From the NCBI GenBank assembly GCA_015063335.1, contig SVUH01000013.1, positions 1 to 41,088 of the forward strand: a DNA stretch of 41,088 bases, written 5' to 3'. This document shows positions 1 to 6,768 of the stretch, one piece after another. The notes under the pieces are model-generated. The model was not told the origin of the DNA. It saw only the letters and a program-made list of their open reading frames with translations, and made no database searches. Source of the stretch: Oscillospiraceae bacterium. GTDB lineage: Bacteria; Bacillota_A; Clostridia; Oscillospirales; CAG-272. A program made the translations under genes and the position numbers. How positions within the stretch are numbered: the first letter of the stretch is position 1; every line of letters starts with the position of its first letter.

Positions 1-828
1 TCCTTCGCGGCGGTAGTTCTTGCAAATGTCGTTTGCAAGTGTTATTCCTTTCTGTCGGTTCGCTTCGCTCTCGTCCTGAAGAAATCTGCGCTCCATCATA
101 GAGATAGGGAGCTCCTTTTCAACACGAACGGCTGCACACGCCTTTGCGGTGGTCGCCACGTACTGCTTTCCGAGCTTCAGCGCGGACAGGCTGTTGACGA
201 GTGCCATATCGGTGATACCGCCGGTGAAGAAGTTATCCAGCACGTAGAACATTCTGTCGTTTGCGATGCTTCCGATCACGAGATCCTTGCCTGCATCGAG
301 CTGACTGTATTTATCGTAAAATGCCGTGCCCTTGATCTGTTCCATTCTGCCGCGGTGGTAGGCAACGAGCATTGCCCAGTCGAGGTCGGCTTTGATCTCA
401 ATGGAGTCAAGCTCACGCATGTCAATCGACACGATGTAGAACTTGGATTTTTCAAAATCGCAGATCAAAGTCAGCGGTTGTCCGGGTTCAGTTCCCATAT
501 AGAAGCCCTTACCGAAGTCACACATCTCGCGGCTCTTGGGAGCGATGTCGCCAACGATGCCAGACTTTGAACCGTGGTAGAGCAGGATTCGTCCTTCTTC
601 AAGTGCGATTTCCTCGGCTGCGTTTCTGATCTTGTCGAGGATCATCTGATAGACGGGAACGCCCTGCGCCTTGCAGTATTCGTAAAGGGTTGTCTGCGCC
701 AATTTGGTGGGGATTGCACGACCGTTCTCCCAGCGGTTGATGGTCGCAAAGGTCACACCCAGCTTCTCGGCGAAGTCGGCTTGGCTCAACTCCAAATATT
801 CTCTTATACTCTTGATTAGCTTTTGCAT
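1..828 (-). CDS. HTH (XRE) - DUF3990 fusion protein, partial at window edge
   Basis: The frame is open from an ATG at 828 to the window edge (276 codons, 3' end missing). The start is fixed by GGAGG 8 bases upstream. Residues ~1-60 form an XRE/Cro helix-turn-helix (SQADFAEKLGV, then TFATINRWENGR). From residue ~97 the protein reads LLYHGSKSGI and then CDFGKGFYMGTEPGQ. This H-G-S ... D-F-G-K-G-F-Y signature is typical of DUF3990, an ADP-ribosyltransferase-like fold often found in toxin-antitoxin or defence contexts in Clostridia and Bacteroidetes. Seen: domain order, motifs, promoter and RBS. Known: the HTH is DNA-binding and DUF3990 resembles NAD-binding ART folds. Inferred: a self-regulated ART-like effector carried on an integrated element. 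The substrate is unknown, and a partner antitoxin may lie left of the window. Confidence 0.8.
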   Translation of the reverse strand, partial: MQKLIKSIREYLELSQADFAEKLGVTFATINRWENGRAIPTKLAQTTLYEYCKAQGVPVYQMILDKIRNAAEEIALEEGRILLYHGSKSGIVGDIAPKSREMCDFGKGFYMGTEPGQPLTLICDFEKSKFYIVSIDMRELDSIEIKADLDWAMLVAYHRGRMEQIKGTAFYDKYSQLDAGKDLVIGSIANDRMFYVLDNFFTGGITDMALVNSLSALKLGKQYVATTAKACAAVRVEKELPISMMERRFLQDESEANRQKGITLANDICKNYRREG

Positions 829-844
829 TTTATGCCTCCGCTTC

Positions 845-886
845 ATATAACAAGTATTATCATTTCCATTATACCAAATGTTATAT
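845..886. promoter_or_regulatory. Possible autoregulatory operator flanking the -10 box
   Basis: A perfect 8-base inverted repeat, ATATAACA (845-852) and TGTTATAT (879-886), lies on either side of the -10 box. One arm is in the -35/-10 spacer and the other just past the start site. The arm centres are 34 bp apart, about three helical turns. XRE regulators commonly repress their own promoters through such sites. Binding by this protein is an inference. Confidence 0.45.
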
Positions 887-896
887 CGTCTGTCAA
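868..896 (-). promoter_or_regulatory. Consensus promoter of the HTH-DUF3990 gene
   Basis: Read on the minus strand, TTGACA (896-891) and TATAAT (873-868) are separated by exactly 17 bases, about 40 bases upstream of the start codon. Both hexamers are perfect sigma-70/sigma-A consensus. Confidence 0.85.
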
Positions 897-968
897 CAAT
901 TATTATATTCTTTTATGTAAACTTTTTTGCAAAACAACGGCGGAAAGAAAGAATATAATCACTCTCCC

Positions 969-997
969 TTGAACTCTCGGCGGCTTTGTGGTATAAT
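969..997 (+). promoter_or_regulatory. Rightward promoter at element end
   Basis: TTGAAC (969-974) and TATAAT (992-997) are separated by 17 bases. No convincing gene follows before the hairpin at 1164-1206. It could drive a short RNA of roughly 200 nt, or read across the joined ends when the element is circular. Confidence 0.5.
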
Positions 998-1258
998 GAT
1001 GCTAACAACTTAATCCGTTGCGGCGGATTTGGCGAACAGAATGTGGATTGCCTCGGGGCATATGGGGGCGAATTTATCTAAAACTTTTTCTAAAAAATCT
1101 TTAGAAATTGTTTTAGAAGCGGAAATTCTTACACCGTCTACGGCTTCGGATTTTGGGAATGACAAAACGCCGAAAACCCTTGATTTTACTGGGTTTTCAG
1201 CGTTTTCTATCATCGGATAAATTCGTTTATTTTGCGATAACGTCGGAAGTTTTCAAAA
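998..1258. other. Gene-poor right end of the integrated element
   Basis: These ~260 bases hold short open frames on both strands that lie on top of each other, have no clear RBS and match no family I recognise. The only strong structure is the hairpin at 1164-1206. I treat the stretch as terminal non-coding DNA of the element. Confidence 0.4.
1164..1206. terminator. Bidirectional terminator-like hairpin
   Basis: The arms AAAACGCCGAAAACCC (1164-1179) and GGGTTTTCAGCGTTTT (1191-1206) pair at 15 of 16 positions around an 11-base loop. The A/T-rich flanks would give a short U-run in either direction. It would stop transcription from the 969-997 promoter about 200 nt downstream. Confidence 0.55.
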
Positions 1259-1316
1259 GTCTTGAAAACCGTTTGCCTTCACGGGCGCGTGAGTTCGAAT
1301 CTCACACCCTCCGCCA
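1259..1316 (+). other. 3' fragment of tRNA-Ser(UGA): probable attachment site
   Basis: The sequence holds an anticodon loop CTTGAAA (anticodon TGA at 1263-1265), the 3' anticodon stem ACCGT, a variable arm, a perfect T arm (GTGAG-TTCGAAT-CTCAC), the acceptor 3' strand ACCCTCC, discriminator G and encoded CCA. The 5' half is absent: the bases before 1259 do not pair with the anticodon stem and no GGAGGGT acceptor strand lies upstream. A native-looking terminator follows directly. This is the pattern left when an element integrates into the 3' end of a tRNA gene. The intact tRNA copy should lie at the other (left) end, outside the window. Confidence 0.8.
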
Positions 1317-1317
1317 T

Positions 1318-1353
1318 AAAAACGGCAAAGTTCAGTGGAATTTTGCCGTTTTT
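1318..1353 (+). terminator. Terminator of the tRNA-Ser(UGA) fragment
   Basis: AAAAACGGCAAA (1318-1329) pairs with TTTGCCGTTTTT (1342-1353), two bases after the CCA end. It ends in a T5 run. Its position marks this flank as the original chromosomal DNA downstream of the tRNA. Confidence 0.75.
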
Positions 1354-1393
1354 AAGTTGTATTCGCCTAAGGTTCAGATTATGGGGGAGAATC

Positions 1394-1720
1394 ATGTATC
1401 AATTTAAGGAACTATATACGTTAGACTTTTCAAAAGTTAATCATATTTACGATATCCATCAAATAATTAAAGATGAGCTTGATTTTCCCGACTATTACGG
1501 TATGAATTGGGATGCTTTTTGGGATTGCTTGACAGATATGATAGGTGATCCGATCCATATCGAACTGATTGGCATGGAAAGAGTTCAAAATAAATTTCCT
1601 CGCCATGCTCAGATCGTGTTGGAAACATTAAAGGATTTTAAGCATTTGGATAATGATGATTATAAAGATCAAATAAAAATCGAGATCGTTATCGGTGAAG
1701 CACGGTATGAAATTACTTAA
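1394..1720 (+). CDS. Barstar family protein (RNase inhibitor-like)
   Basis: 108 residues, the usual size for barstar-family inhibitors. The region FPDYYGMNWDAFWDCL (residues ~35-50) matches the barstar helix-loop that plugs the barnase active site, including the W-D pair and the Y-Y-G-x-N start. The ATG at 1394 is chosen because GGGGGAG sits 4 bases upstream; longer in-frame extensions would run into the tRNA fragment. Family members bind and inhibit cytoplasmic barnase-type ribonucleases. No barnase-like gene is next to it, so it is an orphan here. It lies just outside the proposed attachment site on the chromosomal side. No own promoter is obvious. The partner is unknown. Confidence 0.85.
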   Translation: MYQFKELYTLDFSKVNHIYDIHQIIKDELDFPDYYGMNWDAFWDCLTDMIGDPIHIELIGMERVQNKFPRHAQIVLETLKDFKHLDNDDYKDQIKIEIVIGEARYEIT

Positions 1721-1732
1721 CGTCTAAAAAAC

Positions 1733-1773
1733 AAAAAAGCATACGCTATCAATTTGATAGCGTATGCTTTTTT
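1733..1773. terminator. Strong bidirectional terminator between barstar and fakA
   Basis: A perfect stem of about 19 bp (AAAAAAGCATACGCTATCA with its complement) and a 3-base loop sits between two converging genes. A6 and T6 tracts on the two sides suit termination in both directions. Confidence 0.9.
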
Positions 1774-1784
1774 GTTTTATTCAA

Positions 1785-3437
1785 TCACTTTTCAACCGAA
1801 ATGATATAGCTATATATCGGCTGACCGCCGTTTATGACTACAACCTCGGCAGAGGGAACAGCGGCTTTGATGATCTCGGCAGCCTTTGTCTGGCCATCCT
1901 CGTCGACCTCCTCGCCGCAGAACAGCGTGATATACGAAGCTCCGCCCATATCGGCAGCAAGTTTCTCAAGGCACTCGGCAGGAGTATTTGCAACGTATGC
2001 GATATTTCCGTCAATCATGCCTATCATCTGACCGTTTTCAATATGCTCACCGTCAATGGTTGTATCTCTTACCGCGTGTGTAACGGACATACTCGTTACG
2101 TTTGCGAGAGCCTCTTCCATAGCGGCGGTGTTGGACTCAAGGTCTCCGTCGGGATCGAACGCAAGCATAGCGCAAATTCCCTGAGGAACGCTGCGCGTCG
2201 CGAGAACGGTAACCTTTTTATCCTTGATAAGCTTTGATGCCTGAACGGCAACAAGATAAATATTCTTATTATTGGGAAGAATGAATACGTTTTCAGCGGG
2301 AGTTGCGTTTACTCCGTCGATTATATCCTGCGTAGAGGGGTTCATCGTCTGTCCGCCGAATATAACGTTATCAACGCCAAGGTCAACGAACGTTTCGCGT
2401 ATTCCGTCGCCCATGCAAACGCTTACGAAGCCGAAGGGCTTTTCGGGAGCGGCAATTACGGGCTTAGGTTCTTCCTTTTTATCCTGCTTATCGGAAACGA
2501 TAGCAGAGTGTTGATTGCGCATGTTTTCGATCTTTACAGTTGCGAGCATACCGAACTCACACGCCTTTTCAAGGACCTTGCCGGGACGGTCGGTATGAAC
2601 GTGGACCTTGATGATGGTTTCGTCCTCGACGAAAACGACGCTATCGCCGATCTTGCCCACGAGCTTGTGGAAAGCCTCGGCGTGTCCCTCTCCCACGAAC
2701 TGCTCGTATTTTTCGACGATGCATTCGGTGCAGTAGGGGAACGTAATAGACTCTGTATCAAAGCTTGAAAAATCCGCCTCTGCGACCTCGTCAGCATCGT
2801 CTATTCTTTCTACGGGCGCATTGTTGAGTGCGGAGAGCATTCCGTTGAGGGCGGTCATAAAGCCGTAGCCGCCTGCGTCAACGACGTTTACCTCCTTAAG
2901 AATAGGGAGCTGGTCGGGGGTGTGAGAGAGCGCATCCTCGCCGATATCAACGATGTAAGAGAACAGTCCGCGAACGTCGTCGCTTGCGAATTTGCCCTCG
3001 GCAACAGCTTTCTCAGCCTCCTCGGAGCAACGGCGCATTACGGTAAGGATAGTACCCTCGGTGGGGTTCATGACTGCTCTGTAAGCTTCCTCCGTACCCT
3101 TTTTGAACGCTCTTGCAACGTCGGAGGTATCAGCCTCCTCGCAGTTTGCGAATGCCTTGGACATTCCGCGGAAGAAAAGGGAGAGTATTGCGCCCGAGTT
3201 TCCTCTTGCGGCGCGGAGAATGAGAGAGGCGATCTTTTTAGACAGATCGGATACGTTCTTTTGCGCGAAATCGTCGTCAAGCTTTCTTACAGCGTCGAGC
3301 GTGAGCGACATATTGATACCCGTATCTCCGTCCGGGACGGGGAATACATTCATGTTGTTTATTGCCGTCTTGTTGTTATCAAGCGCGTTTGCCGCCGATA
3401 TAAACAGCGCGTATAGAGATGGTCCGTCAAGCTTCAT
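1785..3437 (-). CDS. fakA: Fatty acid kinase FakA (DAK2/YloV family)
   Basis: 550 residues, the normal length for FakA/YloV. The N-terminal ~200 residues are a DhaL/DAK2 kinase domain with the metal-ATP motif FPVPDGDTGINMSLTL near residue 30 and a glycine-rich RAARGNSGAILS segment. The C-terminal part (from ~residue 310) is the FakB-interacting half typical of the family. FakA phosphorylates fatty acids bound to FakB, giving acyl-phosphate for PlsY/PlsX. The start has GAGAGG 8 bases upstream. It begins 5 bases after the fakB stop, and its RBS lies inside the fakB end, so translation is probably coupled. It is the last gene of the marR-ligase-fakB-fakA operon and ends at the 1733-1773 hairpin. 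Confidence 0.9.
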   Translation of the reverse strand: MKLDGPSLYALFISAANALDNNKTAINNMNVFPVPDGDTGINMSLTLDAVRKLDDDFAQKNVSDLSKKIASLILRAARGNSGAILSLFFRGMSKAFANCEEADTSDVARAFKKGTEEAYRAVMNPTEGTILTVMRRCSEEAEKAVAEGKFASDDVRGLFSYIVDIGEDALSHTPDQLPILKEVNVVDAGGYGFMTALNGMLSALNNAPVERIDDADEVAEADFSSFDTESITFPYCTECIVEKYEQFVGEGHAEAFHKLVGKIGDSVVFVEDETIIKVHVHTDRPGKVLEKACEFGMLATVKIENMRNQHSAIVSDKQDKKEEPKPVIAAPEKPFGFVSVCMGDGIRETFVDLGVDNVIFGGQTMNPSTQDIIDGVNATPAENVFILPNNKNIYLVAVQASKLIKDKKVTVLATRSVPQGICAMLAFDPDGDLESNTAAMEEALANVTSMSVTHAVRDTTIDGEHIENGQMIGMIDGNIAYVANTPAECLEKLAADMGGASYITLFCGEEVDEDGQTKAAEIIKAAVPSAEVVVINGGQPIYSYIISVEK

Positions 3438-3442
3438 ATGTT

Positions 3443-4297
3443 TTACCTCTCAGTTCCAAGATAGAAGATAGCGAGCGTGCCGGGGCCTGAGTGGCAACCG
3501 ATAACGACACCAGTGTAGTCTATAAATACTTCCTTTACTCCAAGTTCTTCTTTGGCTCTTGCCGCTAAGTACTCAGCGTCCTCAATGCAGTCGCCGTGGC
3601 AGATCCACATAACAGAGGTATCCGTTACAGATGCTTTCATTTTGTCGAAGATCGCGTCGAGCGAGTTCTTTCTTCCTCTTGCAGTGCCACGCTTGATAAG
3701 ATGTCCCTCGTTGTCAACGTGCATGACGGGCTTTATTCCGAGCACCGTTCCGACAGCTGCCGTAGCTGCGCCGACTCTGCCGCCGCGCTTCAAGAACATA
3801 AGGTCGTCAACGGTGAACCAATGGCAAAGATTGAGCTTTATAGATTCGATATAGTCGCGAAGCTCGTCAATGGTTGCGCCCTCTGCCTTTTTCTTAGTTG
3901 CAAGATATACGAGCAGGCCCTGGCCGAGAGAGGCGCAAAGGGTGTCAACAGCATATATCTTTGCATCGGGATACTTTTCGGAAAGCTCCTCTGCTGCAAG
4001 CTTACCTGCGTTGTATGTTGTGCTGAGTCCTGAGGAGAAACCGAGGTAGATAATATCTTTTCCGTCTCTGACGGTAGGCTCCATAGCCTCGGTAAAGGAA
4101 TCGAGATTTACGGCAGACGTGGTTGCCATTCCCTTATCACGGAGAAATGCATAAAATTCCTTGGGATCGACCTCACGGTTAAGCTTTGTTTCTCCATTCA
4201 TTATAACTAACAAATCAATGATCTGAACTCCCAGCTCATTCGCCTTTGCGGGCGAGATATCTGTGCCGGAGTCTGAAAAAATTACATAATCGCGCAT
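3443..4297 (-). CDS. fakB: DegV family fatty-acid-binding protein FakB
   Basis: 284 residues, normal for DegV/FakB. It begins MRDYVIFSDSGTDIS and contains TTSAVNLDSF, YLGFSSGLSTTYNAG and FLKRGGRVG, the conserved fatty-acid-binding and head-group loops of the family. FakB carries the fatty acid that FakA phosphorylates. The ATG at 4297 is chosen because AAAGGA lies about 10 bases upstream; a TTG six codons earlier has no such site. The gene sits between an acyl ligase (24-base gap) and fakA (5-base gap), which supports the FakB role over other DegV functions. The chain-length preference cannot be read from the sequence. Confidence 0.88.
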   Translation of the reverse strand: MRDYVIFSDSGTDISPAKANELGVQIIDLLVIMNGETKLNREVDPKEFYAFLRDKGMATTSAVNLDSFTEAMEPTVRDGKDIIYLGFSSGLSTTYNAGKLAAEELSEKYPDAKIYAVDTLCASLGQGLLVYLATKKKAEGATIDELRDYIESIKLNLCHWFTVDDLMFLKRGGRVGAATAAVGTVLGIKPVMHVDNEGHLIKRGTARGRKNSLDAIFDKMKASVTDTSVMWICHGDCIEDAEYLAARAKEELGVKEVFIDYTGVVIGCHSGPGTLAIFYLGTER

Positions 4298-4321
4298 TTG
4301 TATTATTCCTTTCAATAGCGT

Positions 4322-6055
4322 TTATTTTACAAGATGTCGTTTTATCTTCTTGGACGTAGTTTTCTCAAATTCCTTATCACGGACCTCGATCTTCTTTATC
4401 TGCTTGTGAGAGGGCAGACGGTGATTGAGCTGGTGTATTGCTTTTTCGATCAAGGCGTAGATCTCGTTTGCCGTTGCGTCACGCGAGAACTTCGTAAGAT
4501 CGGGGTAAACGACAGCTACGAGATTTACCGTAGAGCCGCTTTGTCTTCCGACGACTACGCTTTCCGCAATATAATCTATATCGCTGAGGTATTCTTCAAT
4601 TTCCTCGGGGAAGATGTTCTTACCGTTTTCAAGGACTATTACTGACTTAAGACGTCCCGTTACATAGAAATAACCGTCGTCGTCCATATATCCCATGTCT
4701 CCTGTGCGGAACCAGCCGTCCTCGGTGAATGCCGCTTCGTTTGCCTCGGGATTGTTGTAGTATCCGAGCATTACGTTATCGCCCTTTATCTGTATCTCTC
4801 CCTCGATGTAGCCGTGAGCGCCGTAGCCTGAGCCGTCTATACGGCCCTGACAGCAGGGAACTGCGGGACCTACCGAGCCGATCTTGCGGGCATAGTAGGG
4901 AGTAACGAAGGTAAGGGGAGCGCACTCGGTGATACCGAAGCCCTCGTATACGGATATACCTATATCGTCAAAAAACTCTATCATTCTGGGATTGAGCGCT
5001 GCGCCGCCGCAGATTATCTTCTTAAGTCTGCCGCCGAATGCGCCTGTGACGTCCTTAAAGAGAGCGTCGCGCTTGTCAACTCCCATTCTTCTGAGAGCAC
5101 GAGAGGAGTTGATTCCAAGCTTTAATTTGTTTTCCTGTCCTGTCTTCTTTGCCTCTGCCCAGATCCTCTTATACATCGTGTATACGAAAAGGGGAACGAG
5201 AACAAGTCCCGTAGGCTTAAAGAGCTGGAAGTTTTTAAGAACCTTGGTAAGGGAGTCGTTTATGCATATCTGCGCGCCGTAGTCAAGCTCTGCAAGCATA
5301 ACCGCAAGCTCGTAGGTATGGTGAATAGGGAGTACCGAAACGATAACGTCATCGGGGCCAAAGTCAACGGTCTCACACGCGGACGTAACCACCGAGAAAA
5401 TATTTTTCTGAGAGAGCATAACGCACTTACTCGTGCCCGTAGTTCCCGACGTAAAGAGCATTTCTGCCATCTTTTCTCTGTTTTCTACGGGAGAGATTGC
5501 GAATTTGCCCGCATCTACGTCAGCCTTACCGTCAGCGCGAAGCTTTCTGTATGCCATAGTCTTGGGAGCTTCAAGCTCCTCGGGAGTGGGATCTACGGGA
5601 ATGAAGAGCTCAAGGCAGGACTTTTCCTTGATCTCAGCAGTGAACTTGCCGTTGAAGTGATCGGAATAAACGATCGCATCGGCGTCAACGCTTTCAAGAA
5701 GACCGATGATCGAGCTTATTTCAAGCTCCTTATCCATGGGAATAGCCACGCCGCCCGTAACGAGGACTGCAAGGTATGTTGCGATCCATGCCACAGAGGT
5801 TTCTCCGATTATCGCTACCTTTTTGCCTGCAAGTCCGTGCTTGGTAAGACCTGCGGCTGTTCTGACTACTCTGTTATAAAATCTCACGTAAGAAATGCTG
5901 TAAAGCTGCTTGCTTTTATTATAGTAGGTAAATGCGGTCTTGTCACCGTGCTTCGCTATTATGCGGCACAGATCGTATGCGTCCAAAACTCTTTCGTATT
6001 TTCTGGGAGTTTTGGGTGCCGTAATTGCTTTTATTATCTTTTTCTTATTTGCCAT
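4322..6055 (-). CDS. AMP-forming long-chain acyl-CoA/ACP synthetase
   Basis: 577 residues of the ANL superfamily. The phosphate-binding motif MLFTSGTTGTSK is at residues ~199-210. YEGFGITECAPLTF, GWFRTGDMG and GRLKSVIVLENGKNIFPEE follow, with the catalytic lysine near the C-terminal KTTSKKIKRH. It activates a carboxylate to acyl-AMP and then to a thioester. The Y-E-G-F-G-x-T-E motif and the neighbouring fakB/fakA genes favour a long-chain fatty acid substrate. Whether the acceptor is CoA or ACP cannot be decided here. It starts 37 bases after marR, so it is the second gene of that operon. Confidence 0.88.
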   Translation of the reverse strand: MANKKKIIKAITAPKTPRKYERVLDAYDLCRIIAKHGDKTAFTYYNKSKQLYSISYVRFYNRVVRTAAGLTKHGLAGKKVAIIGETSVAWIATYLAVLVTGGVAIPMDKELEISSIIGLLESVDADAIVYSDHFNGKFTAEIKEKSCLELFIPVDPTPEELEAPKTMAYRKLRADGKADVDAGKFAISPVENREKMAEMLFTSGTTGTSKCVMLSQKNIFSVVTSACETVDFGPDDVIVSVLPIHHTYELAVMLAELDYGAQICINDSLTKVLKNFQLFKPTGLVLVPLFVYTMYKRIWAEAKKTGQENKLKLGINSSRALRRMGVDKRDALFKDVTGAFGGRLKKIICGGAALNPRMIEFFDDIGISVYEGFGITECAPLTFVTPYYARKIGSVGPAVPCCQGRIDGSGYGAHGYIEGEIQIKGDNVMLGYYNNPEANEAAFTEDGWFRTGDMGYMDDDGYFYVTGRLKSVIVLENGKNIFPEEIEEYLSDIDYIAESVVVGRQSGSTVNLVAVVYPDLTKFSRDATANEIYALIEKAIHQLNHRLPSHKQIKKIEVRDKEFEKTTSKKIKRHLVK

Positions 6056-6092
6056 GATAAAATCCTTTCTCTGTAAAAAACAGTATGGGGCA

Positions 6093-6536
6093 TCAGCATT
6101 TGTTCTCGGACCGTTTGAGGTTTTCGCAAATTTCCCCGAAAACCCTGTAAAAGGTCGTTATATCTTCTGTTGAAATTTTGCCGCTGACGTATTTATTTAT
6201 GTCAAGGGCAATGCTATTTATATCAGCCGCGATACGCTTTCCCTCATCGGTAAGCATAACTCTTTTTTTGTAGTTTGAGCATTCGGGACCTTCAAGGACG
6301 TATCCTTTTTCCGAAAGCTCGCTTATTATTCTCGATATCTGAGATTTGTCAAGCTCGCACTTTTTTGCGATCTGTGTTCTTGTAAGACCGTTGGGTGAAG
6401 AATTCAGCTTGCGAATACACATCGTATGCGCGCTGCTGAGTCCATAGCTTGACATGTACTTATTTTTTAGCTTTGTGATACTTTTGGATGCGTTAGTCAT
6501 AAGAGCGGAAAATTCGTCTAATCTATCCTGCTCCAC
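6093..6536 (-). CDS. MarR family transcriptional regulator
   Basis: 147 residues with a winged helix: LTRTQIAKKCELDKSQISR is the recognition region (residues ~53-72) and SNYKKRVMLTDEGKR the wing. The start is GTG at 6536, supported by AGGAGG 9 bases upstream; no ATG gives the conserved N-terminus. MarR proteins are dimeric repressors often released by small ligands. As the first gene of a fatty-acid activation operon it is probably a local, perhaps acyl-responsive, regulator like FabT in role, but the ligand is not visible in the sequence. Confidence 0.9.
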   Translation of the reverse strand: MEQDRLDEFSALMTNASKSITKLKNKYMSSYGLSSAHTMCIRKLNSSPNGLTRTQIAKKCELDKSQISRIISELSEKGYVLEGPECSNYKKRVMLTDEGKRIAADINSIALDINKYVSGKISTEDITTFYRVFGEICENLKRSENKC

Positions 6537-6571
6537 CTATATTTACCTCCTTTGCATTATAATACAATTAT

Positions 6572-6600
6572 ATAATACCACATTTTTGTTGAGTTGTCAA
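6572..6600 (-). promoter_or_regulatory. Promoter of the marR-ligase-fakB-fakA operon
   Basis: On the minus strand TTGACA (6600-6595) is followed after 17 bases by TATTAT (6577-6572). An AT-rich partial palindrome with 6-base arms (ATTATA ... TATAAT, about 6556-6576) overlaps the -10 box and could be the MarR operator, although it is AT-rich enough to occur by chance. Confidence 0.75.
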
Positions 6601-6718
6601 CAATTTTTTGCAACTTTGTATATATTGTATATAACTGGCGGAAAAAACAGGCAAACCGACAAGGTCTTGGCAGTATAGTATTTTGCAATTTCTATTGGAA
6701 ATATTTATAATTGCTTTA

Positions 6719-6755
6719 AAAAACACCGCCTTGCTTTTTAGCAATGGCGGTGTTT
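6719..6755 (-). terminator. Terminator of the BspA-like lipoprotein gene
   Basis: AACACCGCC and GGCGGTGTT form the main stem, extended by TTGC/GCAA around a short A/T loop. On the minus strand it ends in a T run. It lies 14 bases after the stop codon. Confidence 0.85.
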
Positions 6756-6768
6756 ATATAGAATGTAA

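Noticed and set aside
1010..1213. A 67-codon open frame on the minus strand, facing a 63-codon frame on the plus strand
   Set aside because: The two overlap each other and the hairpin at 1164-1206, neither has a convincing RBS, and I recognise no domain. More likely non-coding element-end sequence.
1262..1393. Upstream extension of the barstar frame
   Set aside because: It would translate the tRNA-Ser fragment and its terminator; the ATG at 1394 has a good RBS and gives the family's normal length.
5318..6076. A 252-codon open frame on the plus strand
   Set aside because: Antisense to the AMP-forming ligase with intact motifs; no RBS or recognisable domain.
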